A stretch of DNA of 64,000 nucleotides from an uncultured Pelagibacteraceae bacterium. GTDB lineage: Bacteria > Pseudomonadota > Alphaproteobacteria > Pelagibacterales > Pelagibacteraceae. Position 1 is the first letter of the stretch. Every line of letters begins with the position of its first letter. Shown in pieces: positions 1 to 8,961 of the stretch. The notes under the pieces were generated by a model. The model did no database searches. It was not told the origin of the DNA and saw only the letters and a program-made list of their open reading frames with translations. The stretch is taken from positions 29,889-93,888 of the forward strand of contig CACJGD010000002.1 in the NCBI GenBank assembly GCA_902592935.1, given 5' to 3'. The position numbers were made by a program, and so were the translations under genes.

Positions 1-2
1 AA

Positions 3-437
3 AAATATAAACATGCCCATTTAGCAATTGGATTTATCAAGAATTATAAGTTGAGGCTTAAAATTTTGAAAAAATTAAAAAATTTAAAATATATAATGCC
101 TACAATTATTTCAAATAACTCAATTGTATCTAAAAACTCAAAAATTGGGGCAGGAACAATTGTAATGAATTATTGCATAGTAAATTATGATGCTCAAATT
201 GGTGATAATACAATAATAAACAATAGAGCTTTGATTGAGCATGACGTTGTTATTGGTTCAAACTGTCATATATCTACATCCGTTACAGTTAATGGGAACT
301 GTAAAATTGGAAATAATACTTTTATTGGAAGTGGCACAGTTATAGATAACGGAGTTAGCATTGGTAAAAATTGCATTATTGGGTCAGGCTTAATAATAAA
401 AAAAAATATAAAAGATAATGAGATCAAAAAAAAATAA
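3..437 (+). CDS. neuD: Sugar O/N-acetyltransferase, NeuD/PglD-like left-handed beta-helix (5' truncated by window edge)
   Basis: Hexapeptide repeats (IGAGTIVMNYCIV.., IGDNTIINNRALIEHDVVIGSNCHIS, IGNNTFIGSGTVI). The frame is open to the window start (KYKHAHLAIGFIKNYK...), so the TTG at 51 is not the real start. Adjacent to neuB. Confidence 0.8.
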   Translation, partial: KYKHAHLAIGFIKNYKLRLKILKKLKNLKYIMPTIISNNSIVSKNSKIGAGTIVMNYCIVNYDAQIGDNTIINNRALIEHDVVIGSNCHISTSVTVNGNCKIGNNTFIGSGTVIDNGVSIGKNCIIGSGLIIKKNIKDNEIKKK

Positions 438-1440
438 TATTTACATCATTGCCGAAATAGGCGTTAATCACAATGGAAGTCTAAGCAAAGCAAAAGAGAT
501 GATTTTAAAATCAAAAGAAGCTGGAGCAAATGCTGTAAAAATTCAATCGTATGTTGCTAGCGAGGTTGTAATTAAGACAGCTCAAATTGCAAAATATCAA
601 AAAATAAATATTAAAAACAGAATTTTAAAACAATACGATCTATTAAAAAAATATGAGCTTAATTTTAATCAGCAAAAAAAATTATATAGGTTTTCAAAGT
701 TACATAAGATAGATTTTTTATCCTCAGCCTTTGATCTAGATAGTCTAAATTTCATTAAAAAATTAAATTTAAGATATTTCAAAATCCCCTCAGGTGAAAT
801 TACAAATTTTCAGCTTTTAAGCAAATATTCAGAAATGAAAAAAAAAATTATTCTTTCTACTGGCATGTCAAATCTTAATGAGATTAGGAATGCATTAAAA
901 GTTTTGCTTAAGAAAAAAAATGTCCTAAAAAATATTACTCTTCTTGCCTGCAACACTGATTATCCAACGAAAATTTCAGACTTAAACCTACGCTCTATAA
1001 AATTTTTAAAGAAAAAATTTAAATGTAATGTTGGTTATTCAGATCACTCTATAAGTATAGAGGCTCCTGCTCTTGCTGTAGCCTTAGGCGCAAAAGTAAT
1101 TGAAAAACACGTTACACTAGATAGAAAACTTAGTGGACCAGATCATAAGGCAAGTTTAAATTTTAAAGAATTTAAGAGAATGATAGATTTAATCAGAAAA
1201 ACTGAAATAATGCTTGGACGTGAAGATAAAAAAGTTAGTAAAAGTGAAAATAAAAATATATTTTTTTCTAGAAGATCCATTTTTGCAAAAACAAAAATAA
1301 TAAAGGGTGATATTTTCACGCATAATAATTTAGTATGTAAAAGACCATTAGAAGGAGTTCCAGCAAGTAAATATTTAGTTTACTTGGGAAAAAAGTCAAA
1401 ATATAACTACTCCACTGATGATATTATAAAGAAGCAATAA
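418..1440 (+). CDS. neuB: N-acetylneuraminate/legionaminate synthase family (NeuB)
   Basis: IAEIGVNHNGSLSKAKEMI, KIPSGEITNFQLL, ILSTGMSNLNEI, VGYSDHS, VIEKHVTLDRKLSGPDHKASL; C-terminal SAF-like domain. Confidence 0.93.
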   Translation: MRSKKNNIYIIAEIGVNHNGSLSKAKEMILKSKEAGANAVKIQSYVASEVVIKTAQIAKYQKINIKNRILKQYDLLKKYELNFNQQKKLYRFSKLHKIDFLSSAFDLDSLNFIKKLNLRYFKIPSGEITNFQLLSKYSEMKKKIILSTGMSNLNEIRNALKVLLKKKNVLKNITLLACNTDYPTKISDLNLRSIKFLKKKFKCNVGYSDHSISIEAPALAVALGAKVIEKHVTLDRKLSGPDHKASLNFKEFKRMIDLIRKTEIMLGREDKKVSKSENKNIFFSRRSIFAKTKIIKGDIFTHNNLVCKRPLEGVPASKYLVYLGKKSKYNYSTDDIIKKQ

Positions 1441-1446
1441 ATAGAT

Positions 1447-3546
1447 ATGAAAAAAAAAATTTTTTTATGTGATTTAACATACGATACTATAATTTTAGTT
1501 TCAGATACCATTCCAATTAATATTGGATTTATTGGGTCTTATCTTTTAAAACACCTAAAGGATGAAGTCGAAGTCGAATTATTTAAATATCCAAAAGATG
1601 CAATTGAAAAAATTAAAAAAGAAAAACCAGATGTTGTTGCTTTAAGCAATTATTCCTGGAATAGTAATCTATCTGATTTTGTCTCAAAAATTGCTTTGGA
1701 AGTTAATCCAAACTGTATCACAGTACAAGGTGGAACAAATTTCCCCCATGATAAAACTCAACAAGAATTATTTTTAAAACAAAAAAAATATGTAGATATT
1801 TATACTTTGCTAGAGGGTGAAAAATCTTTTTTAAATATAATTAAAAAATTAATTGATGTTAATGGGGATAAATCTAAAATGTTTGATAATCCTATTGATG
1901 GATGTGTATTTATTCATCCCAAGTCAAAAAAGTTTACATCAGGTAATTATTTAGAGAGAATTAATGATTTGGATGAAATTCCATCTCCATATTTAAATGG
2001 TATGCTTGATAAATTTTTTGATGGCATGCTAACACCATTTATAGAAACAAATAGGGGATGTCCTTTTACATGTTCTTTTTGCCATACTGGAAATGATTAT
2101 TTTCATAAACTTAAAAAATTTTCTGCAGATAGGGTTAGAGATGAAATAGAATATATTGGAAAAAAATGTCATAAACTTGGTATCACTAATTTGCATTTAG
2201 CTGATGTTAATTTTGGCATGTATCCTACAGATAAACTTACATGTGAGTACCTTTTGGAATCAAAAAACAAATATAGCTGGCCATTACAAATTATGGCTAC
2301 CACTGGAAAAAATAGTAAAAAAAGAGTGATGGAAATCACAAGTATTCTTGGAAATATGTTTTCAGTAAATATGTCGATGCAATCAATGGATCCTGTTGTT
2401 TTAAAAAATATTAAGCGTGAAAATATTAAAAATTCTCACATTATTGAAGTCAACCAGCATTTACGTGATCAAGGTAGATCAACAAAAGCAGAACTAATTG
2501 TTCCATTGCCAGGAGAATCTAAAGATACATTTGTTAATGGATTAAATACTGCTTTAGAGGCGGGTGCATCTACAGTAACTATTTATACATTAATGATGCT
2601 TCAAGGAACCGAGTTTAAGTTACCATCTTATAGAAAACAATTTGATTATATAACGAAGTTTAGAATAGTTCCTTTAAATTTTGGTGAATATGATAATGAA
2701 AGAATATTTGATTATGAGGAAGTTGGAGTTGGTACAAAAGACTTATCTTTTGACGACTATTTATACATTCGTTCCCTTGCGCTAATGGTGGAATCTTTGT
2801 TTAATGGAAAACCTTTTGATGAATTTTTTATGTATGCTAACCAAAATGGTATTAGACCAGGATATTTATTGAAGTATTTATTAGATAATATCGAAAAATC
2901 AGATAAACAAATAAGAGAATTATTCTCTGATTTTACTGAGGAGACAAGAACAGAATTATGGGATTCAGAAGAAAAGCTAGTAAGTCATTACAAAAAAGAT
3001 GAAAACTACAAACTTCTAAAAGAAGGAAAAGTTGGTGGAAATCTTATTTATAAATATAAGTCTAGAAGTGTAATAGCTGCTAAAAAAAATTGGATAGACT
3101 TTATTTCTAATCAGATACAAGATATTTTAACAAAAAGATCTGAGAAAAATAATTTTGTGGGTGAAATTAGAAACTTAAATGTATTTTGCAACCAAAAACT
3201 AAAAGGTATGTTGGATGTAGAGGCTAACACAAGTACCTCTCAAGATGAATTTCAATATGATGTTTTAAAATGGATACATGATGGTTATTCAAAAAAACTA
3301 TCTTTTTATAAATTAGCAAAACCTAAAAAATATGTATTTGAATATACTGAGGAGCAATTAAAAAATAGAGTCGATTTATTTAAAAGATACGGAACTGATA
3401 TAAATGCATTGTCTAAAATTATGACTAGAGTTTCAAATCTTGAGAGTCAATTCAGAAAAGTTAGAAATGAGGGAGAAGATACTTTGATCGATATTTATCC
3501 TCAAAAAATTGGTGATAGCTTTGTCAGGTATGCTATCGCAAATTAA
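1447..3546 (+). CDS. B12-binding-domain radical SAM protein
   Basis: N-terminal B12-binding-like Rossmann region (KPDVVALSNYSWN..VQGGTNFP), then radical SAM CPFTCSFC (CxxxCxxC) and GITNLHLADVNFGM; 699 aa. Confidence 0.85.
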   Translation: MKKKIFLCDLTYDTIILVSDTIPINIGFIGSYLLKHLKDEVEVELFKYPKDAIEKIKKEKPDVVALSNYSWNSNLSDFVSKIALEVNPNCITVQGGTNFPHDKTQQELFLKQKKYVDIYTLLEGEKSFLNIIKKLIDVNGDKSKMFDNPIDGCVFIHPKSKKFTSGNYLERINDLDEIPSPYLNGMLDKFFDGMLTPFIETNRGCPFTCSFCHTGNDYFHKLKKFSADRVRDEIEYIGKKCHKLGITNLHLADVNFGMYPTDKLTCEYLLESKNKYSWPLQIMATTGKNSKKRVMEITSILGNMFSVNMSMQSMDPVVLKNIKRENIKNSHIIEVNQHLRDQGRSTKAELIVPLPGESKDTFVNGLNTALEAGASTVTIYTLMMLQGTEFKLPSYRKQFDYITKFRIVPLNFGEYDNERIFDYEEVGVGTKDLSFDDYLYIRSLALMVESLFNGKPFDEFFMYANQNGIRPGYLLKYLLDNIEKSDKQIRELFSDFTEETRTELWDSEEKLVSHYKKDENYKLLKEGKVGGNLIYKYKSRSVIAAKKNWIDFISNQIQDILTKRSEKNNFVGEIRNLNVFCNQKLKGMLDVEANTSTSQDEFQYDVLKWIHDGYSKKLSFYKLAKPKKYVFEYTEEQLKNRVDLFKRYGTDINALSKIMTRVSNLESQFRKVRNEGEDTLIDIYPQKIGDSFVRYAIAN

Positions 3547-3585
3547 TTTATAGAAAAATTATAATTTTTTGATAAATTCTAATAA

Positions 3586-3750
3586 TACCGAATCTTGGTG
3601 GGGAATCAGTGCGTAATTCATTGGCTCTTCCTGGAACCGTAAAGTCGGAGTACCACCCGGTAAAGTCCACTGTTGAATGATGGCCAGGAAAAGTCTAATT
3701 CTACAATGAAAAATTAACAGAGGCATTAACTTAACGCCACGAAAGGGGCA
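3586..3750 (+). promoter_or_regulatory. Cobalamin-class riboswitch (RF00174 / AdoCbl-variant clan)
   Basis: GGGAAtCAGTGcgtAATTCattGGCTcttCCtGgAACCGTAAAGTCGGAGTACCACCC resembles the conserved cobalamin aptamer core including a B12-box-like AGTCgGAgtACC. Closing helices TACCG/CGGTA (3586-3590/3658-3662) and GGTGG/CCACC (3597-3601/3653-3657). Lies directly upstream of a BtuB-like TonB receptor. Confidence 0.82.
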
Positions 3751-3760
3751 AAATAGTGCT

Positions 3761-5629
3761 ATGTTAAAATTTCTTATTATCCTGACTATAAATACTTTAC
3801 TTATTAATATCTCATTTGCTGATAGTTTGAATGAACTTTATGATTGCTCTTGGGACAACAGGTCAAATACACCATGTTTAGAAATAAGCAAAAACTTATC
3901 AAATTCATCCAAATTTTCTAAAACGGGAATAAATAAAATTGTTATATCAAAAGAAGAAATAGACCGTAGTGGAGCTGTAGATGTTATTGATCTTCTTAAA
4001 AATATTCCAGATATCAATATTACGCAAAGTGGTCCAAAAGGACAGCAAGCCTCAATTTTTTCACGGGGAACAGGATCAAATCATACTATTGTAATGATAA
4101 ATGGTGTACCAATTAATGACCAATCAACTACCCAAGGATTACATGATTTTGGTGTAGATTTTATTCAAACTATTCATCAAATTGAGATTTATCCCGGTTC
4201 ATCAGCAACACATTTTGGAACCAATTCAATTGGTGGAGCAATAAATATAATTCTTACAGGAGATTTTAAAGATAATTTTAAAGTTAACACCGATAAGAAT
4301 GCAAATTACGAATTAGCATTAAACAAAAATTATATATACGATAATTCTTCCCTCAACATGAAATTTGGTAGTGTTAAAAATAAAACCATAAGCGCCAGAG
4401 GTAATAGTGATGATGAAAAAGATGGACTAGAAAATTATTCAGTAAATATAAATTATGAAAAATTTTTAAGAGATAACAATAGATTATACAATACAACGTA
4501 TATCAGACAAACGGTAGCTGCATACGATAATTCATCTACCAATCAAACTGGTTATGAAGGTGACAATAAGTTTGGTTCGTTTCAAATTGGATTAGAGAAA
4601 AAAGATAAAACAAAGAAAAAAAACTATATAATTTATTATAATATTTATGATAGGGAATATGATGAAAGAGGAACTATTGATACATATGAAAGTGAGGTCA
4701 TAGGTATAAAGTATGATTTTTCAAATATTTTAAATAATAGTTTTTCATATGGTTTAGGTTCGGAATATAAATATGATTGGGGTTATTTTGATAATAGAGG
4801 AAGTTATCAGGCATCAACAAAAGGTAATTCGAATAATTTTTCACTTTATGGAAATGCTGGGATCAATTTAGGAAATAATTTTACCTTTTCTCTGTTTACA
4901 AGATCAGATATTCATAAACAGACAGGGTTAAATTCAACTTATAAAGTTAATTTAGATAAAAGATTTGAAAATTTTAATTTTGGAACAGCATTTATGACTG
5001 GTTTACGAAACCCTACTTTATACGAAATGTTTGGAACCGATAATTTTGGATATTCAGGAAATAGAGATTTAAAACCAGAAAAAAGCAACACAGCAGAAAT
5101 ATATTCAAATATATCTGTAAACGAAAATTTAAATTTTAAGGCAAGAGCATTTAGATCGAATATTGAAAATAATATAGAGTATATAAATAATAAATATTCT
5201 AATGATAATGATGATGTAAATTTAAACCAATCTGGTATTAATTTTTTAATAGGTCTAAAAACTGATGATATTTCAGCAAATATATCATCCTCATTTTTAA
5301 GCACAAAAAAAGAAAATGGCTCTAGCCAAACAAGAAGACCAAAAAAGACACATAGTTTAAATCTTTATAAGACCTTAAATAATAAAATATTTGGTAATTA
5401 TAATATCAATTTATCTTATAAACATTATGGTAAGCATTATGACGTACATAGTTCTACATTTAATACTATTGAGATGGATAGTACCGATATATTAGATTTG
5501 ATCATTACAAAAAAAATAAATCAGACAAATTATTTCTTAAAAGTTAGCAATTTATTAGATGAAAGTTATCAAAGACCTCATGGTTATAATCAGGAAAACA
5601 GAATAATCAAATTTGGCTTTAAATACTAA
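3761..5629 (+). CDS. btuB: TonB-dependent receptor, BtuB-like (vitamin B12 uptake)
   Basis: Signal peptide; plug domain (VISKEEIDRSGAVDVIDLLKNIPDINITQSG...SIFSRGTGSNHTIVMINGVPINDQST...VEIYPGSSATHFGTNSIGGAINII-like); beta-barrel ending in GFKY; preceded by a cobalamin riboswitch. Confidence 0.88.
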   Translation: MLKFLIILTINTLLINISFADSLNELYDCSWDNRSNTPCLEISKNLSNSSKFSKTGINKIVISKEEIDRSGAVDVIDLLKNIPDINITQSGPKGQQASIFSRGTGSNHTIVMINGVPINDQSTTQGLHDFGVDFIQTIHQIEIYPGSSATHFGTNSIGGAINIILTGDFKDNFKVNTDKNANYELALNKNYIYDNSSLNMKFGSVKNKTISARGNSDDEKDGLENYSVNINYEKFLRDNNRLYNTTYIRQTVAAYDNSSTNQTGYEGDNKFGSFQIGLEKKDKTKKKNYIIYYNIYDREYDERGTIDTYESEVIGIKYDFSNILNNSFSYGLGSEYKYDWGYFDNRGSYQASTKGNSNNFSLYGNAGINLGNNFTFSLFTRSDIHKQTGLNSTYKVNLDKRFENFNFGTAFMTGLRNPTLYEMFGTDNFGYSGNRDLKPEKSNTAEIYSNISVNENLNFKARAFRSNIENNIEYINNKYSNDNDDVNLNQSGINFLIGLKTDDISANISSSFLSTKKENGSSQTRRPKKTHSLNLYKTLNNKIFGNYNINLSYKHYGKHYDVHSSTFNTIEMDSTDILDLIITKKINQTNYFLKVSNLLDESYQRPHGYNQENRIIKFGFKY

Positions 5630-5678
5630 TAATTTAATTTGTTTAATTACATATATTTTATTATAAAACTCTAATTAA

Positions 5679-6188
5679 ATGTATAGTTACATAAAAATAT
5701 CAATAGGAATTCTGGCATTACTATCTTTAACAAGATTTATTCCACATCCACCAAACTTTACTAGTTTAATTGCATTAAGCTTTTATGTTCCAATAATTTT
5801 TGGAATAAAATTTTTGCCAATTTTATTACTTAGTTTTGTTTTTACTGACTTATTTATTGGATTCCATACATTAACATTTTTTACTTGGGGTAGCATTTGT
5901 GTGATAGCACTAATTTCAAAATATTTTTCAAAAACTTTAATTTCAAGGTTTACAGGTGCAATCTCTGGGGCATTAATTTTTTTTATTATATCAAACCTAG
6001 GTGTGTGGTTAATGGGTTCCTATGGTTATACTTTAAATGGTTTCATAAAATGCTATATTCTAGCAATTCCATTTTTTGGAAATACTTTGGTTTCAACAAT
6101 AATTTATTCTTTTATTTTTGAAATTTTATACAAATATTCTAAAACAAATAATTTTAATAATTTTCTTATAAATTTATTTTCTAAATGA
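5679..6188 (+). CDS. Small integral membrane protein, DUF6580-like / ECF S-component-like; putative cobalamin-associated transport
   Basis: About 5-6 hydrophobic segments; LTRFIPHPPNFTSLIALSFYVPIIFG motif; immediately downstream of the riboswitch-led btuB. Confidence 0.65.
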   Translation: MYSYIKISIGILALLSLTRFIPHPPNFTSLIALSFYVPIIFGIKFLPILLLSFVFTDLFIGFHTLTFFTWGSICVIALISKYFSKTLISRFTGAISGALIFFIISNLGVWLMGSYGYTLNGFIKCYILAIPFFGNTLVSTIIYSFIFEILYKYSKTNNFNNFLINLFSK

Positions 6189-6811
6189 AAATAGGAATAG
6201 TTGATTATGAGTTAAATAATATTAACTCAGTTAAAAATGCATTGGATAGACTAGATTGTGAAAATCTTGTTATCAAAAAATTAAAAGATTTTAAATTAGT
6301 TGATGCCATAATTTTACCAGGTGTAGGATCATATGGTGAAGCTATTTCCAAACTGAATAATTCTAAAATGTCTGAAAAAATTTATAACGAGGTTATAATT
6401 AAAAAAAAACCTTTTTTAGGTATCTGTTTAGGTATGCAGTTAATGTCAACAAATGGATATGAAGGAGGATTTTTTAAAGGACTAAATTTAATAAAAGGAG
6501 ATGTAAAAAAAATAAATGTAAAAAAAAAACTAAAGCTTCCCCATGTAGGATGGAATAATATTAAAATCATAAAAGAAAATCCTCTGTTTGAAGATATCAA
6601 AAATAACTCATGCTTTTATTTTGTGCATTCTTATAGTTATAATTGTAATAAGAGTAATATAACTTCGACAACAGATTATAGTACATCTGTTATATCTTCT
6701 ATACAAAAAAAAAAAATATTTGGAGTTCAATTTCATCCAGAAAGAAGTCAAAAAAATGGAGAAATTTTAATTTCTAATTTTATAAAATTCTGTAATAAAT
6801 CTCATGCTTAA
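6185..6811 (+). CDS. hisH: HisH-like glutamine amidotransferase subunit (surface-sugar paralog)
   Basis: MKIGIVDYELNNINSVKNAL, ILPGVGSYGEA, FLGICLGMQLM (nucleophile Cys), FGVQFHPERS; partnered with hisF and wbpG-like genes. Confidence 0.9.
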   Translation: MKIGIVDYELNNINSVKNALDRLDCENLVIKKLKDFKLVDAIILPGVGSYGEAISKLNNSKMSEKIYNEVIIKKKPFLGICLGMQLMSTNGYEGGFFKGLNLIKGDVKKINVKKKLKLPHVGWNNIKIIKENPLFEDIKNNSCFYFVHSYSYNCNKSNITSTTDYSTSVISSIQKKKIFGVQFHPERSQKNGEILISNFIKFCNKSHA

Positions 6812-7664
6812 AAAAAGATTAATAGCTTCATTAATAATAAAAGATGGAATGTTAGTCCAAAGTATCAATTTTAAAAATTATTTACCTATTGGAAACCCAA
6901 AATATACAATAGAACTTATTTCTAAGTGGGATGTTGATGAAATTATTTTAATTGATATAGATTGCACGCCCAAAAATAAAAAATTTGATTTAAAAAAATT
7001 ATCTGAATTTGCAAAGTTTACTTCTGTTCCATTGACAGTTGGAGGAGGAATAAAAGATATAAATGATGTAAAAAAAATAATTTCTGCAGGAGCAGATAAA
7101 GTTTGTATAAATAGTATAATTTTTAAAAATTTTAATTTTATAAGCGAAATATCTAATTCTTTTGGCTCCCAATGTGTTGTTGTATGCCTAGATATTAAAA
7201 AAAAAAATTCTGAGTATAAGATTTATACCAACCAGGGAAAAACTTTAATTAATGAAAATATATATCTTTTTATAAAGAAAATTACTAATGCAGGTGCTGG
7301 AGAAATTTTACTTAATTTTATAGATAGAGATGGAAAAAGGAATGGTTTCGATACAAATTTTTTAAAAAAAATATGTATTGAGTCAAAAATTCCTATTATT
7401 GCAATGGGGGGTGCTGGAAAATATTCAGATTTTGTAAAACCTTTTATTAAAACGGAAGTATCTGCTCTAGCAGCTGCAAATATATTTCATTTTACTGAAC
7501 ACAGTACAATTTTAGCAAAAGCTCATATGTATAGAAATGGAATTGATGTAAGATTGAATAATGATGCTAGTTATAAATATAGAAATTTTGATAAAATGGG
7601 TAGATTATTAGCATTAAATGCAAAAAATTTATCAAAACTTTTACTAAAACCTTATTCAAAATAA
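6804..7664 (+). CDS. hisF: HisF-like cyclase subunit (surface-sugar paralog)
   Basis: TIM-barrel motifs PLTVGGGIKDINDVKKIISAGADKVCINS, IPIIAMGGAG; overlaps the hisH stop. Confidence 0.9.
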   Translation: MLKKRLIASLIIKDGMLVQSINFKNYLPIGNPKYTIELISKWDVDEIILIDIDCTPKNKKFDLKKLSEFAKFTSVPLTVGGGIKDINDVKKIISAGADKVCINSIIFKNFNFISEISNSFGSQCVVVCLDIKKKNSEYKIYTNQGKTLINENIYLFIKKITNAGAGEILLNFIDRDGKRNGFDTNFLKKICIESKIPIIAMGGAGKYSDFVKPFIKTEVSALAAANIFHFTEHSTILAKAHMYRNGIDVRLNNDASYKYRNFDKMGRLLALNAKNLSKLLLKPYSK

Positions 7665-7666
7665 AT

Positions 7667-8953
7667 ATGAACTATTGTTCTAGATGTTTATATCCTTCGA
7701 ATCATCCCTATGGAATTATTTTTAATGAAAATAATTTGTGTTCTGGATGTATAATTCATGAAGAAAAAAATGTAATAGATTGGAAAAAAAAATTTAAAAT
7801 TTTAAAAAAATTAGTTTGGGAATATAAAAAAAGAAATAGTGGTCAAAATTTTGATTGTATTGTTCCTGTAACAGGAGGTTCAGATAGTTTTTTTATTCTT
7901 CATACCGTAAAAAAGGTTTTGGGTCTAAATCCATTATTAGTTAATTATAACTCGCATTTTAACACAAAAATTGGAATTAGAAATTTATCAAGATTAGTTA
8001 CTTCTTTTGATTGTGATATGGTTACTTCTACATTATCTCCTGATTTATTAAAAAAAATAACGAGACATACACTAAAAAAATATGGCACAATGTACTGGCA
8101 AGTTCTTTCTGGATTTACAACTTTTCCTGTTCAAACTGCTGTAAAGTATAAAATTCCGTTAATAATATGGGGTGTTCATGGCTGGTCGGAGCAAACAGGA
8201 ATGTTTTCACATCATGATCAAGCTGAAATGACACAAAGATGCAGAAGAGAACACGCTCTATTAGGCATAAAAGCTGAAGATTTAATTGATAAAAAATCAA
8301 AAATATCAAGACGTGATATCCAACCTTTTATTTACCCTTACGATAACGAGTTAGAAGCAGTTGGTGTAAGAGGGTTATATTTAAGTAATTTCATAAGATG
8401 GGACTCGAAAAAGCAACATGAAAAAATGATTAAGATTTATCATTATGAAACTGAGGAACAACAAAGAACATTTAATACTTATGAAGACGTACATTGTATG
8501 CATTCTGCTGGGATTCATGATTATATTAAATTTCTTAAATTAGGTTATTCAAAAGTTCATGACCACGCAACACGAGAAATAAGACTTCAAAGAATGACTA
8601 GATCGGAGGGGATCAGAATGGTTAAAAAGTATATGTATAAAAAGCCAAAAGATATTAATATTTTTTCAGAATGGATAGAATTACCAGAAAAAAAAATTTT
8701 TGATCAAATAAATAAATTCAGAGACAAAAAAATTTGGCGGTATCAAAATAATAAGTGGAAACTTTTAGATTGTGTTTCTAAACATAAGGAAAACAAGTTT
8801 AATGCAAAAGTTAAATTGAGAATCAAAGAAGATTGTAAATTTATTCAAACAAAATTAAATGAAGAAAAAACATTTAATGAAAAAAACTATACATTAATGG
8901 GAAGAAGTTATTACGATAAAAATAATTATGGAGCTGTTAAAGATAAACCCTAA
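7667..8953 (+). CDS. N-acetyl sugar amidotransferase (PseA/WbpG family), copy 1
   Basis: N-terminal CSRCLYP..CSGC zinc-like motif; PP-loop PVTGGSDSFF; follows hisH/hisF. Confidence 0.85.
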   Translation: MNYCSRCLYPSNHPYGIIFNENNLCSGCIIHEEKNVIDWKKKFKILKKLVWEYKKRNSGQNFDCIVPVTGGSDSFFILHTVKKVLGLNPLLVNYNSHFNTKIGIRNLSRLVTSFDCDMVTSTLSPDLLKKITRHTLKKYGTMYWQVLSGFTTFPVQTAVKYKIPLIIWGVHGWSEQTGMFSHHDQAEMTQRCRREHALLGIKAEDLIDKKSKISRRDIQPFIYPYDNELEAVGVRGLYLSNFIRWDSKKQHEKMIKIYHYETEEQQRTFNTYEDVHCMHSAGIHDYIKFLKLGYSKVHDHATREIRLQRMTRSEGIRMVKKYMYKKPKDINIFSEWIELPEKKIFDQINKFRDKKIWRYQNNKWKLLDCVSKHKENKFNAKVKLRIKEDCKFIQTKLNEEKTFNEKNYTLMGRSYYDKNNYGAVKDKP

Positions 8954-8961
8954 ATAAAATT

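Noticed and set aside
4939-5304. 121-aa antisense ORF inside btuB
   Set aside because: Antisense to a clearly coding frame, with no recognisable motifs. Other minus/plus shadow ORFs (e.g. 10937-11437, 59984-60343, 62675-62911) were rejected for the same reason.
5897-6121. 74-aa plus-strand ORF within the DUF6580-like gene
   Set aside because: Alternate frame of a membrane-protein gene; Phe/Tyr/Trp/Cys-rich artefact composition.
6185-7664. Histidine biosynthesis operon fragment (hisH-hisF)
   Set aside because: Context (wbpG-like, neuB, neuC) and absence of other his genes indicate surface-sugar paralogs rather than the housekeeping pathway.
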